Shown in pieces: positions 20,057 to 29,329 of a DNA stretch of 64,000 bases; position 1 is the first letter of the stretch; every line of letters begins with the position of its first letter. The notes under the pieces were generated by a model that was given only the letters and a program-made list of their open reading frames with translations, did no database searches and was not told the DNA's origin. Both the position numbers and the translations under genes were made by a program. Source of the stretch: Bacillota bacterium. GTDB lineage: Bacteria > Bacillota > UBA4882 > UBA8346. The stretch is from assembly GCA_029776205.1 (NCBI GenBank), contig JAKOTQ010000011.1, forward strand, positions 1 through 64,000, given 5' to 3'.

Positions 20057-20937
20057 CGCATATCCCTTTGCTTTCGAGAACGTAAGCCTTCCGCTACCGT
20101 CAAAAATTCATTCACCGACAACGTTTCGCCGCGGCGTTTAGGATCAATGCCTGACGATTCCAGAAAGCCTGCCAAAGCTTCCTTTCCACCAAAATCTTCT
20201 ATCAACACCCCAAAAGCATTTAACAAGGTTTTCCGGCGCTGTCCGAAGGCAGCCTGCACCACCCGTTGCAAACACGCATAAACTTCGGGATCGAATCTCT
20301 CCCAATCCGGAGTAATTCTAACTATAGCCGAATTCACCTGCGGGGCTGGATAAAATACATTTTTCGATACCGTTCCAATTTGCTCCGCATATCCATAATA
20401 ATTGAGCATCACGGAGAGGGTTCCGTATTCCTTACCGCCAGGTTTCGCACAAATCCGATCCGCCACTTCTTTTTGGACCAAAAAAACCATGGTTTCCCAG
20501 CGGACGCCGGACTCCACCAGTTTAAAGATAAGCGGTGTAGTGATATAATACGGAAGATTGGCAACAACTTTAAAACGTTGGGCACTTTCATTCCACGGTT
20601 GAAACAGATGATCCAAATCAACCTGCAAAAAATCGGCATTAATTAATGCCACATTCGGTTTATCAGCAAATAAATCTTGCAAAATCCCAAATAAACCCCG
20701 GTCGTATTCAACCGCCACCACTTGACGGGCTTTCTCTGCCAAGCGCCAAGTCAAAGCACCCAACCCCGGACCGATCTCCAACACCAGATCATCATCAGAC
20801 ACTGATCCGGCATTCACGATTTTTTCCAACGTATTATGGTCAAATAAAAAGTTTTGCCCCAGGCTTTTTAAAGGGGCCAATTTATGTTTGGCAAGAACCG
20901 ATTTAATCGCTGTTAACGTCACTGGATAATCGGGCAT
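20053..20937 (-). CDS. rsmA: 16S rRNA (adenine1518-N6/adenine1519-N6)-dimethyltransferase
   Basis: LKSLGQNFLFDHNTLEKIV, VLEIGPGLGALTWRLAE, VVANLPYYITTPLIFKL. Confidence 0.95.
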   Translation of the reverse strand: MPDYPVTLTAIKSVLAKHKLAPLKSLGQNFLFDHNTLEKIVNAGSVSDDDLVLEIGPGLGALTWRLAEKARQVVAVEYDRGLFGILQDLFADKPNVALINADFLQVDLDHLFQPWNESAQRFKVVANLPYYITTPLIFKLVESGVRWETMVFLVQKEVADRICAKPGGKEYGTLSVMLNYYGYAEQIGTVSKNVFYPAPQVNSAIVRITPDWERFDPEVYACLQRVVQAAFGQRRKTLLNAFGVLIEDFGGKEALAGFLESSGIDPKRRGETLSVNEFLTVAEGLRSRKQRDMR

Positions 20938-20982
20938 ATATTCTCTCCTGATTCTAGGTTTCCCGAAATTTGTAAAATTACA

Positions 20983-21927
20983 CTATCCTGCCCGCCGGTC
21001 TTTCACCCAATGGCAACCAGGGAGGGTTTTCGCATATTTCAACAATTCTTCCCCGACCGCTTCAACCTCCAACCAATCTCCAAAATGGCGTTTAAAATTG
21101 CCAACCACCCCAAGATCAATGGTCATCAACGGACTTTGTTCCAACATCCCCCGGCGGTTAGTATACACGATCCCGCCACGCAGCCGGTCTTCCTCAGTAT
21201 AATATTCTCCTATTCCTTGGCGGAAGAGCTCGATTAATTCGTGATAGAAAATCTCAGGAATGATTTCCTTTGATAAAATCGCAAAATCATCGCCGCCCAG
21301 ATGGAAAAGTTCTAACCCCGGGACACCGCCTTCAGCAATCATCCGTTTCAAGATATTCACCATATAAAGGATGATCCGATCTCCCGCTTCGAATCCATAG
21401 ATCTTATTATAAACTCCAAACTCTTTTAAATCCACAAAAACTACTTCAAAATGTTCGCCGCAATCAATGAGCATATTGACCTTATTTTTCAAATGAATTT
21501 TCCCAGGAAGCATTGTCAACGGATTGATCTGTTTTAACAACCGATAATTGACTAAATGCTCATTGACTTTTGCCAAAAGTACTTTCGGAGCAAACGGCTT
21601 AGTTAATACATCATCAACTCTCACCCGGCCAGCTTCAAGCACGCTCCGATCAAACCCGGCATCTGCCATCAGAATAACCGGAACCGCCTCAAACATCGGA
21701 TTGCTTTTTATCCTATAGCAAACTTCCATACCGTCCATATCTGGAAGGCCCAGACCCACCAGAAATAAACTGGGAAGATTGGCTTCCGCTTTTTCAAGAG
21801 CCTGCTTGCCTTCGGAAGCCGTGAACATGACATATCCCGCATTGGACAATTTAATCGATGCCAATTCTGCCGTTCTGGAATCCGCTTCAGCAATTAAAAT
21901 TTTTTCAGCCTCCATGGAAACCTCCAT
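20983..21927 (-). CDS. Response regulator receiver domain with GGDEF-like output domain (GGDDF variant); start may be 21912
   Basis: ILIAEADSRTAELASIKLSNAG...GLGLPDMDGMEVCYRIK...; FVDLKEFGVYNKIYGFEAGDRII...LGGDDFAIL. Confidence 0.8.
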   Translation of the reverse strand: MEVSMEAEKILIAEADSRTAELASIKLSNAGYVMFTASEGKQALEKAEANLPSLFLVGLGLPDMDGMEVCYRIKSNPMFEAVPVILMADAGFDRSVLEAGRVRVDDVLTKPFAPKVLLAKVNEHLVNYRLLKQINPLTMLPGKIHLKNKVNMLIDCGEHFEVVFVDLKEFGVYNKIYGFEAGDRIILYMVNILKRMIAEGGVPGLELFHLGGDDFAILSKEIIPEIFYHELIELFRQGIGEYYTEEDRLRGGIVYTNRRGMLEQSPLMTIDLGVVGNFKRHFGDWLEVEAVGEELLKYAKTLPGCHWVKDRRAG

Positions 21928-22059
21928 CCGATTAATAAATATTCATTTCGACAAAATACCGTCCTTTTCCTTCCGTTTTCCCCCAACAGATTACCATAAA
22001 GGCAGTGTAAAGAAAAACCAGCAATTAAGCTGGTTAAAAATATGTTTTAAATTAGAGAT

Positions 22060-23331
22060 TTATAAATTCATCCCCTCAATGACGGCATCTACGGATCTTT
22101 TCCCTTCAAACAGATCTTTCATAAGCTCAGAAGATGTTTCATTTCCCTGTCGTTTCAGTAGTCGAGACCGCTGTAACACTCCATCCATTACCGCTGCAAG
22201 ATCCTCCGCAACCCCATCAGAGCGGGGAAAAGTTGCTACGCCCAATGTAAGCCACGGTCCCACATCCTGATACGTGCTTAAAAAATACCCCAATGCCATT
22301 GCCGCCGCAATATGATCATCTCCCCGGGTATACCGATTGCGATAGACATTGATAACCCCGCCGTCCACCACCTGAATCTCCTCAAATCCCGGTAATCTGG
22401 GAACTGGCAGCACCACCGGATCAACCTGCACCTCCCGCCGATGATCGGCTAGGATCTCCACAATTTTCCGATAGGTTAAAGGGCGGATACCTGCCAAACA
22501 GGCAACTTTACCTTCGATGAAACCAGTGATTGCCTGATGTTCCAGTTTCACCGAAATTTTACCGTTTTTCGCCATACCGGCCACCAGATCCAATATGGCT
22601 TTAACTTCCGAAGTACGTTTTCCGGATTCCCGCAGCGTCTGCAAGAAACCATCAGTTATCGGATAACCGGCCAATGCAAAGATCCCTTTCGGCAGCCGGC
22701 TCCCTATCTTTTGCACGTCATTCCAATCCCACCCTTGTTGTTGCACCTTGGCAATATCAATACCACTGACTTCCAGCCATTTTCGGTTCCCTACCCAAAC
22801 GTTCACCGAAGCCCAGCGCGGAAAAGAACACAAGGTCCCATCGATCGAGTACAACTCTTCGATCCATTCCGGATAACTTTTTTTCTCCTCCTTTGTCAAA
22901 AAAGGCCCCACCGGAATCTGACGCAAATAATAAAAATCGGGCATGGAATAAAAGGACGCATAGACATCCGGAGCTTCATTGCGGACAAGAGCCTGTCGCA
23001 ACTCTTCTTCACCGTCCAAGAGATTCAAGAACTTAATCTCCACCTGAATATTGGGAAACTGCTTTTGGAAATCCCGGACAGCTCTCCGTAGATAGCGGGC
23101 ATATGTACCTTCAGAATCCAACGGAAGCCGATAATCCCATAAGCGCAACCGATATTGCTTATTCGGATTAATTTTCGCTGTGGGATTCACCCGAATATAA
23201 TATTCTCCAATTTTAACCCGGGACCGCTGATAAAGATAAGCACTCCAAAATCCGGTAATGAATAAGATGACAAACAAGAGAATTATCCATCTCCGCCGAT
23301 AAATGACAATCATTGACCCACCCCGTTTCAA
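22060..23331 (-). CDS. Membrane-anchored extracellular solute-binding-like protein (start may be ATG at 23313)
   Basis: N-terminal TM, no lipobox Cys; RLWDYRLPLDSEGTYARYLRRAVRDFQKQFPNIQVEIKFLN...RNEAPDVYASFYSMPDFYYLRQI resembles family 1 SBPs. Confidence 0.75.
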   Translation of the reverse strand: MKRGGSMIVIYRRRWIILLFVILFITGFWSAYLYQRSRVKIGEYYIRVNPTAKINPNKQYRLRLWDYRLPLDSEGTYARYLRRAVRDFQKQFPNIQVEIKFLNLLDGEEELRQALVRNEAPDVYASFYSMPDFYYLRQIPVGPFLTKEEKKSYPEWIEELYSIDGTLCSFPRWASVNVWVGNRKWLEVSGIDIAKVQQQGWDWNDVQKIGSRLPKGIFALAGYPITDGFLQTLRESGKRTSEVKAILDLVAGMAKNGKISVKLEHQAITGFIEGKVACLAGIRPLTYRKIVEILADHRREVQVDPVVLPVPRLPGFEEIQVVDGGVINVYRNRYTRGDDHIAAAMALGYFLSTYQDVGPWLTLGVATFPRSDGVAEDLAAVMDGVLQRSRLLKRQGNETSSELMKDLFEGKRSVDAVIEGMNL

Positions 23332-24089
23332 CGCAGCCCCAAAATGTACTGTTCATCCAGACCAAGAATACCATCCATTGGCAAACCGTAGTATTTCTCC
23401 ATCCGTTTTACCGCCTCTTCCATCGCCGGACCGAAGCGACCATCCGCTGCTCCTTGATCAAATCCTGCAGCCCGCATGGCAAATTGGATCTTTACCACAT
23501 CTTTCCCTGTATGGTTACGGCGGTATTCTTTACGCAAGGCAACCTTCGGCAGCGGACCAATAATATGAACCGGCGTCCCCACCTTAATCAAACTGTAAAG
23601 CTCTTTCACCTGACGATTATACATACGGATACATCCGTGACTGCTTCGGGAGCCGATAGAACCGGGTTTATCGGTTCCATGAATTCCATAAATACCCCAG
23701 GGAACATTGATACCGATCCACCGGTCGCCAAATCCGCCGCCCCATTTACCCCCTTTATGAATCACTTTCCATTCCCCTACCGGACTGGGCGTTTTCGGCG
23801 CACCCACTGCTACCGGATATCGTTTAAAAACTTCGCCATTTCGGTATAAGGTCAGTCGAAAGCGATTGAGTTCAACAATGATTAAATCAGCGGATTCCTT
23901 TGGGACTGCCTGGGAAGTCTCCAACGTATTCTCAATGACAAACCGCTCACCATCTTCGCAGCAAACCGTCGAACCTTCATCATTCGCTCTAGCCATCACC
24001 GATGCGCTAATCAATATACCCACCAGTGCGATTTTCATCAATACGGATTTCATCGCCACAGGCACTCTCCATCCAACCCCTCGATACAT
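23328..24089 (-). CDS. L,D-transpeptidase (YkuD domain) with C-terminal peptidoglycan-binding domain
   Basis: IYGIHGTDKPGSIGSRSSHGCIRMYNRQVKELYSLI; KIQFAMRAAGFDQGAADGRFGPAMEEAVKRMEKYYGLPMDGIL. Confidence 0.92.
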   Translation of the reverse strand: MYRGVGWRVPVAMKSVLMKIALVGILISASVMARANDEGSTVCCEDGERFVIENTLETSQAVPKESADLIIVELNRFRLTLYRNGEVFKRYPVAVGAPKTPSPVGEWKVIHKGGKWGGGFGDRWIGINVPWGIYGIHGTDKPGSIGSRSSHGCIRMYNRQVKELYSLIKVGTPVHIIGPLPKVALRKEYRRNHTGKDVVKIQFAMRAAGFDQGAADGRFGPAMEEAVKRMEKYYGLPMDGILGLDEQYILGLR

Positions 24090-24159
24090 TAAGTACTGCT
24101 AATGTGTATGAATCCTACGCTATGATTATACCTGGACACACACTTACTGCGGGTCGGAA

Positions 24160-24190
24160 CAAAAAAAGAAGCCTTACGGCTTCTTTGTGG
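24160..24190 (-). terminator. Terminator after phoU
   Basis: Minus strand AAAGAAGCCGTAAGGCTTCTTTTTTTG. Confidence 0.75.
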
Positions 24191-24212
24191 TTCTCCATTC
24201 GTATCGTTAATA

Positions 24213-24887
24213 TTAATATTTAACCCGTTTTCCAGTAATGATATAAATCGTCTCTTCGCCGATATTCGTCGCATGATCAGCAGTCCGCTCCAACCATTCG
24301 GCAATGAGCAAAAACCGTGAGGCTTGGAAAGCCATCTGAGGGGAAAGATCCTCTGCTAGGATCCCAATCAATTCATCCTGAATTTCTTCATAAATGTTAT
24401 CGACTTCTTCATCTTTCCGGCAAACCGCCTCGGCAAGATCCGCATTTCTCTCTACAAAAGCTTTTAAAACTGTTGAGACCATATTCATGGCAAGTACAGC
24501 CAACTTCGGAATATGGACCAACGGTTTTATGTATTTATCATTCTTCAATTCTAGAACCACTTGGGCAATATTGGTTGCATAATCGCCAATCCGCTCCAGA
24601 TCATTCACAATCTTAATCGTTGTAAAATCGCGCCGCAAGTCAAACCCGACCTGAGGGGTTTTCGATACCATCCGTTCGATTTCTTCCTCAATGACAATTT
24701 GGAGATTATCGATTAAATCATCTTTCTCAATCACCAATCTGGCCAAATCGGCATTCTGTTCACGCAAGGCTTTAATGGCATTACGCATCGTTTCTTCAAC
24801 CAGATTTCCCATTTTAAGCAAGTCTTGTTCCACCATGCTCATGGCTTTCGCAGTTGAGGATTCTATCATCTCGTCACCCCTTATCAT
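24213..24887 (-). CDS. phoU: Phosphate transport system accessory protein PhoU
   Basis: Paired helical repeats: ERMVSKTPQVGFDLRRDFTTIKIVNDLERIGDYATNIAQ ... LLIAEWLERTADHATNIGEETIYIITG. Confidence 0.92.
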   Translation of the reverse strand: MIRGDEMIESSTAKAMSMVEQDLLKMGNLVEETMRNAIKALREQNADLARLVIEKDDLIDNLQIVIEEEIERMVSKTPQVGFDLRRDFTTIKIVNDLERIGDYATNIAQVVLELKNDKYIKPLVHIPKLAVLAMNMVSTVLKAFVERNADLAEAVCRKDEEVDNIYEEIQDELIGILAEDLSPQMAFQASRFLLIAEWLERTADHATNIGEETIYIITGKRVKY

Positions 24888-25022
24888 TTATGTCTGTAAC
24901 TAAAACTTAGTAGTATATATAATTGAACAACCCCTTGTCCAATTCCTACTGTTTTGAAAAAATTTTTTTAAAAATTTTTAACGTTAAAGATACAAATTAA
25001 TCGCTTATTCCATATCCCGGGA

Positions 25023-25475
25023 TTAAAGTGGACCTTTCCACATGATAAAGGCATCTTCATTGTTATCCAGATAATATTTACGACGAATCCCCACCTGCAC
25101 AAATCCCATTTTTTCATACAATTGTTGAGCCGGGCGGTTGGAAACCCGAACTTCCAAGGTCAGATGTTGGACCCCCATAGGGCGGACCGTCTCGATCAAA
25201 CCCTGTATTAATGCTTGAGCCACACCTTGACGCCGATATAAAGGATGTACAGCCAGATTGGTGATATGCCCTTCATCAAATACTATCCACAGGCCAACAT
25301 ACCCTATCACCCGTTCATACCCATCCTTGGCAACCAAATAGACAGCCCGTTCATTCTCAAGCAATTCATATAAAAAGGAATTCCTGGACCAAGGAATTGG
25401 AAAAGAACGCTCCTCTATTTCAACGACCGATTCCACATCCTCCAGTGTCATCGGCATGATTTGAATTTTTACCAT
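25023..25475 (-). CDS. rimI: Ribosomal protein bS18 alanine N-acetyltransferase
   Basis: VVEIEERSFPIPWSRNSFLYELLEN, NLAVHPLYRRQGVAQALI, LEVRVSNRPAQQLYEKMGFVQVGIRRKYY. Confidence 0.92.
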   Translation of the reverse strand: MVKIQIMPMTLEDVESVVEIEERSFPIPWSRNSFLYELLENERAVYLVAKDGYERVIGYVGLWIVFDEGHITNLAVHPLYRRQGVAQALIQGLIETVRPMGVQHLTLEVRVSNRPAQQLYEKMGFVQVGIRRKYYLDNNEDAFIMWKGPL

Positions 25476-26160
25476 CCTTCGCTTCCTCCAATCGGATTTC
25501 GGCTTCAACGCGTTTAAGGTAGGATGGTTTCAGAAGATTTCCCTGTTGGGAATCGGGCTTCCAGTCCCTCCGGGCACATTGGGCCGCCAAACTTCCCAAT
25601 GGCCGATCCCAATACGCCGGAGCGATCGTAATATTAGTATACCCGTTCCAAATGTCAAAATATTCCTTACTTCCATCCCCACATACCATGATTTCTGGAA
25701 AATCCGATAATGATTGAGCCCACTCCGCCACCGGACGGGCAGCCGGAGGCCGGACTTCCCTCAGGCCTTCCGGTGTCGACTCATATAAAGCGGTATAAAC
25801 TTCCGCCCTCCGGGCATCAATGGCAGGCACCACCCATCGGGAAGCCCTCCGACAATTTTCAGCGATGATCTCCAGCGTACTCAGAGGGTAAACCGGCACT
25901 TGCAAACCTTCGGCCAACCCCGATACAGCCGCAAGTCCAACCCGAATGCCAGTGTAGGAACCAGGGCCGGTGCCGACTGCAATCAAATCGATCTCTTTGA
26001 AGCCAATCCCGGCCGTATCCATCAGTTGCTCCAGCAAAGCCAATAAATATTCTCCGCCACCTTTTAATTTACAAAGAGTAACTTCAAAAAGAACTTCTTC
26101 ATCCCTGCATAGAGCCATGGTTCCCCATGGCGTTGCCGTATCGATCCCTAAAATCAACAT
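25420..26160 (-). CDS. tsaB: tRNA threonylcarbamoyladenosine biosynthesis protein TsaB
   Basis: MLILGIDTATPWGTMALC, VGTGPGSYTGIRVGLAAVSGLAEG. Confidence 0.93.
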   Translation of the reverse strand: MLILGIDTATPWGTMALCRDEEVLFEVTLCKLKGGGEYLLALLEQLMDTAGIGFKEIDLIAVGTGPGSYTGIRVGLAAVSGLAEGLQVPVYPLSTLEIIAENCRRASRWVVPAIDARRAEVYTALYESTPEGLREVRPPAARPVAEWAQSLSDFPEIMVCGDGSKEYFDIWNGYTNITIAPAYWDRPLGSLAAQCARRDWKPDSQQGNLLKPSYLKRVEAEIRLEEAKDGKNSNHADDTGGCGIGR

Positions 26161-26609
26161 AATTTCAATTCCTCCAGCAATCGGCAATAACGGTCCCCGA
26201 AAGGCATCAACGTCACTTTTCTGCCGCCTGACTCCATCTCTATATCTATCCTAATCTCCAAATAGTCCGTTTGGAGCCTATCCTTTAATAGTTCTCCCCA
26301 TTCGACCACCGTAACCCCTTCGTCGAGCAATTCATCAGGATCCAGAATTTCCAGTTCCATAGGGTTATCTAACCGATATAAATCCAGATGATTAAGAGTA
26401 ATATTCCCATCATACGTTTTTTTCAGCTGAAATGTCGGGCTGGTCACCGGTTCCTCCACGCCCAGGCCGGTAGCAATTCCTTTGGTTAAGGTGGTTTTTC
26501 CGGCTCCCAAATCACCAAATAAAAAAAGGAGATCTCCCGTTTTCAGCTTACTCCCCAGGCGTTCTCCCAACCGGATCATTTCCTTATCAGTAGCTATGTA
26601 CAGTTCCAT
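26154..26609 (-). CDS. tsaE: tRNA threonylcarbamoyladenosine biosynthesis protein TsaE
   Basis: LFGDLGAGKTTLTKGIATGLGVEEPVTSPTF, LNHLDLYRL, VVEWGELL. Confidence 0.93.
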   Translation of the reverse strand: MELYIATDKEMIRLGERLGSKLKTGDLLFLFGDLGAGKTTLTKGIATGLGVEEPVTSPTFQLKKTYDGNITLNHLDLYRLDNPMELEILDPDELLDEGVTVVEWGELLKDRLQTDYLEIRIDIEMESGGRKVTLMPFGDRYCRLLEELKLC

Positions 26610-26776
26610 CATCGAATCCAATCCTTATTTTACTTCATTGACTACAGATTATCATAATTACCGGAATACGGTCAAGGCATCGGGCAGTACCGTTCATAAT
26701 TCCGCACCCGCTAATCATCTCGCTATCTTTAAGATCCCCTAGAAATAACCAGTTAAACCAAGGAACGGGAACTAAT

Positions 26777-26815
26777 ATTAAAAAAACCGGTCCTGTCCAT
26801 TTTTTCACAGGCCCG
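26777..26815 (-). terminator. Terminator after endoA
   Basis: Minus strand GAACCGGGCCTGTGAAAAAATGGACAGGACCGGTTTTTTT. Confidence 0.7.
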
Positions 26816-26817
26816 GT

Positions 26818-27168
26818 TCAATGAAGATCTTTCAAACCCACACTGATTTCGATGGCTTCATTAATTTTAGCCATAATTTCATCATCCAAATGATCAATTT
26901 TCTCTTTTAACCGTTGTTTATCAATAGTCCGTAGCTGTTCCAAGAGGATTACCGAATCTTTCTCCAATCGGTAACGAGCAGCACTGATCTCGATGTGAGT
27001 GGGTAATTTGGCGCGTTTAATTTTAGAAGTAATCGCTGCAACGATTGTGGTTGGACTGTACGTATTGCCGATATCATTTTGAATGACCAGCACCGGTCTT
27101 TGACCGCCTTGTTCGGAGCCGACAACCGGATTTAAATTGGCGTAATAAATGTCACCTCGACGGATCAC
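26818..27168 (-). CDS. Type II toxin MazF/EndoA family endoribonuclease
   Basis: [50 protein letters not shown]. Confidence 0.94.
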   Translation of the reverse strand: MIRRGDIYYANLNPVVGSEQGGQRPVLVIQNDIGNTYSPTTIVAAITSKIKRAKLPTHIEISAARYRLEKDSVILLEQLRTIDKQRLKEKIDHLDDEIMAKINEAIEISVGLKDLH

Positions 27169-27172
27169 ACTC

Positions 27173-27448
27173 TTATTCCCTCTCCATCAAATAATCTTCA
27201 TAGATTTCAAGGTCGGAGGAATCTTCGACAAATCCATCTTCCGCCAATTCCAAATTTAATTTTCCGGTTTTTTCGTATCCGATTCGGCAACGTTCCAGGC
27301 GTTCTTTTCGAAGCCGTTCATCGATTAACAACAAAACTGCTTCACGAACGAACGCACTGCGGTTTCCCGTTTCCCGGCGGACAAATCGATCCACCTCTTG
27401 GAGGAGACTGTCAGGCATACTCACCATTATTCGTCTGGCCTGCGCCAT
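27173..27448 (-). CDS. Ribbon-helix-helix antitoxin (EndoAI/MazE-like)
   Basis: [39 protein letters not shown], directly upstream of the MazF gene. Confidence 0.88.
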   Translation of the reverse strand: MAQARRIMVSMPDSLLQEVDRFVRRETGNRSAFVREAVLLLIDERLRKERLERCRIGYEKTGKLNLELAEDGFVEDSSDLEIYEDYLMERE

Positions 27449-27575
27449 TCATCCACCCCCAAAAACTTTTCGAAAAAGCCATAAACTGCTCTAGCAATTC
27501 TCTATTATTATATACAGTTTCTCCGATTTCAGTCAAATGGGAGTACCTCTTTTTAAAGTGACAAAAAAGAATGGA

Positions 27576-28262
27576 TTAAGGCATTGACCCTCCCGTTTGA
27601 TCCAATACTTCCGCGAAACAAACCAGCAGTAACGTTCCCTCCTCCACAAACACCTCCGCTTCTTCGGCAACAAACGAATTATGAAGTCCCCGACCTTCAT
27701 TAAAATGAAGGGTTTCCCGGTTTAACGGATACTTAAGCCCTCGCGTTAAAACCCCTTTCGCCGTGAACAACGGAATCAACGACACTGCCCATCCGGGCTT
27801 GGCCGTTAAGTGCAAGTAATTTTCAAAGACCCGAATCTCATGATGGGGATCAACCAACCATACCGTAAGCCCCAACTGAGCCCCTTTCAATAACAACCCA
27901 ATGTTAGCCAGGGTATGATCGAGACGGCCCCCCAAAGCTCCCCAAACACGAAGCTCCCTCACTCCCTGTTTGGCGGCCCACTCAAGCGCCAACTCCAGAT
28001 CGGTCTGATCCTTTTCCGCCGGAAAACGGAGGAACTCGACCCCATCCCGAAGCAATATCTCCAGATCTGTCGCAGGTAAAGAATCAAAATCCCCTAATAA
28101 CACATCAGGTTTAATGCCCATTCTTAACAAAGTAGCCGCACCGGAGTCAATAGCCATAATACGGCTAGAATAATCCTTTATCTCCTGATATAAATGGTCG
28201 GGCGACAACGGCCCCCCGGCAACCATGAGCATCCGTTCCACAATCAATCCCCCTATATGCAA
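27576..28262 (-). CDS. Thiamine diphosphokinase (start may be 28232)
   Basis: MAIDSGAATLLRMGIKPDVLLGDFDSLPATDLEIL, FPAEKDQTDLELALEWA, GALGGRLDHTLANIGLL. Confidence 0.92.
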   Translation of the reverse strand: MHIGGLIVERMLMVAGGPLSPDHLYQEIKDYSSRIMAIDSGAATLLRMGIKPDVLLGDFDSLPATDLEILLRDGVEFLRFPAEKDQTDLELALEWAAKQGVRELRVWGALGGRLDHTLANIGLLLKGAQLGLTVWLVDPHHEIRVFENYLHLTAKPGWAVSLIPLFTAKGVLTRGLKYPLNRETLHFNEGRGLHNSFVAEEAEVFVEEGTLLLVCFAEVLDQTGGSMP

Positions 28263-28290
28263 AAAACACGGCCAATGGCCGTGTTTCGAA
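28256..28290 (-). terminator. Terminator after rpsI
   Basis: Minus strand AAACACGGCCATTGGCCGTGTTTTTTG. Confidence 0.75.
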
Positions 28291-28293
28291 AAA

Positions 28294-28704
28294 TTAACGT
28301 TTTGAGAATTGCGGAGCTTTACGGGCTTTCTTCAAACCGTATTTACGCCGTTCTTTCATCCGCGGATCCCGGGTGAGATATCCGGCTTTCTTCAACGGAG
28401 AGCGGAACTCTTCGTCTACTTTAAGTAATGCCCGGGCGATCCCATGCCGAATGGCTCCGGCCTGTCCGGATTTACCACCGCCATGGACACTGGCTAAAAC
28501 ATCATATTTATCTTCACCGTTGATAAGAGCCAGCGGCTGTCTTACAGTCAGTTCCAATACTTTTCGACCGAAATAATCAGCAACCGGTTTTCCGTTCACC
28601 AATACATTGCCTTGACCGGCAATCAATCTTACCTTAGCCACAGAACACTTTCTGCGACCGGTTCCATAATATACTGACTTCGTCGTCTTCTTAGCTCTCG
28701 GCAT
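28294..28704 (-). CDS. rpsI: 30S ribosomal protein S9
   Basis: [15 protein letters not shown]...[20 protein letters not shown]...[27 protein letters not shown]. Confidence 0.97.
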   Translation of the reverse strand: MPRAKKTTKSVYYGTGRRKCSVAKVRLIAGQGNVLVNGKPVADYFGRKVLELTVRQPLALINGEDKYDVLASVHGGGKSGQAGAIRHGIARALLKVDEEFRSPLKKAGYLTRDPRMKERRKYGLKKARKAPQFSKR

Positions 28705-28721
28705 CTTTATATCCTCCTTTC

Positions 28722-29156
28722 TTAGGCCTCAATCTCAAGTTTTTCAGGGCGTTGAGCCGCATGCGGATGTTCACTGCCCCTATAAACTCTTAATTTGGTA
28801 ATCATTTTGCGACCTAAGCGATTATGAGGAAGCATACCCCAAATGGTTCTGGAGATCGCATACTCCGGTTTGGTCTTTAACAAATGGCTGTACTTGATCT
28901 CTTTCAATCCGCCGGGATAGAGTGAATGTCTGTAATGAATCTTGTTTTCATCTTTTTTACCGGTCAAAATAACTTTGTCGGCATTGATGATGATAACATG
29001 ATCACCACAGTCAACATTCGGCGTAAATTCAGGTTTGTGTTTACCGCGCAAAATGGCGGCGACCTGCGAGGCTAAACGGCCTAATACTTTGCCTTCAGCA
29101 TCAATGACATACCATTTACGCTGAACCTCACCAGGTTTGGCTAAATACGTTTTCAT
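28722..29156 (-). CDS. rplM: 50S ribosomal protein L13
   Basis: [62 protein letters not shown] before ATG 29156. Confidence 0.97.
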   Translation of the reverse strand: MKTYLAKPGEVQRKWYVIDAEGKVLGRLASQVAAILRGKHKPEFTPNVDCGDHVIIINADKVILTGKKDENKIHYRHSLYPGGLKEIKYSHLLKTKPEYAISRTIWGMLPHNRLGRKMITKLRVYRGSEHPHAAQRPEKLEIEA

Positions 29157-29174
29157 GAGTTTCCCTCCCTGCAT

Positions 29175-29240
29175 GAATGCTGCTAATTCCTCAATCGGAA
29201 ACCGTTTGAGGAAAAAGAGGCCGTAATTTTTACGGACTAA
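29175..29240 (-). promoter_or_regulatory. 5' leader of rplM with hairpins (possible r-protein leader)
   Basis: Minus strand: TTGTAT-17-TATAAT promoter, then CCGTAAAAATTACGG and CCTCAAACGGTTTCCGATTGAGG hairpins before the rplM SD. Confidence 0.4.
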
Positions 29241-29329
29241 ATTATTATATCAGACTATTTTCGGAAATACAAACAATTTTTCCAAAAAAATAAAAAAAAA
29301 TTGATCACCCGCCCTCAATCCCGCGCTTT

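Noticed and set aside
22537-23091. 184-aa plus-strand ORF antisense to the SBP-like gene, and 23313..23849 + antisense to the L,D-transpeptidase
   Set aside because: Antisense shadows; the minus-strand proteins carry recognisable domains
24317-24616. Plus-strand ORFs antisense to phoU (24317..24616, 24394..24582, 24691..24903)
   Set aside because: Shadow frames of a conserved gene
26818-27448. MazEF-type pair considered as part of a mobile defence island
   Set aside because: Flanked by housekeeping genes (tsaE/tsaB/rimI and thiN/rpsI/rplM) and typical of the chromosomal EndoA/EndoAI module; no mobility genes
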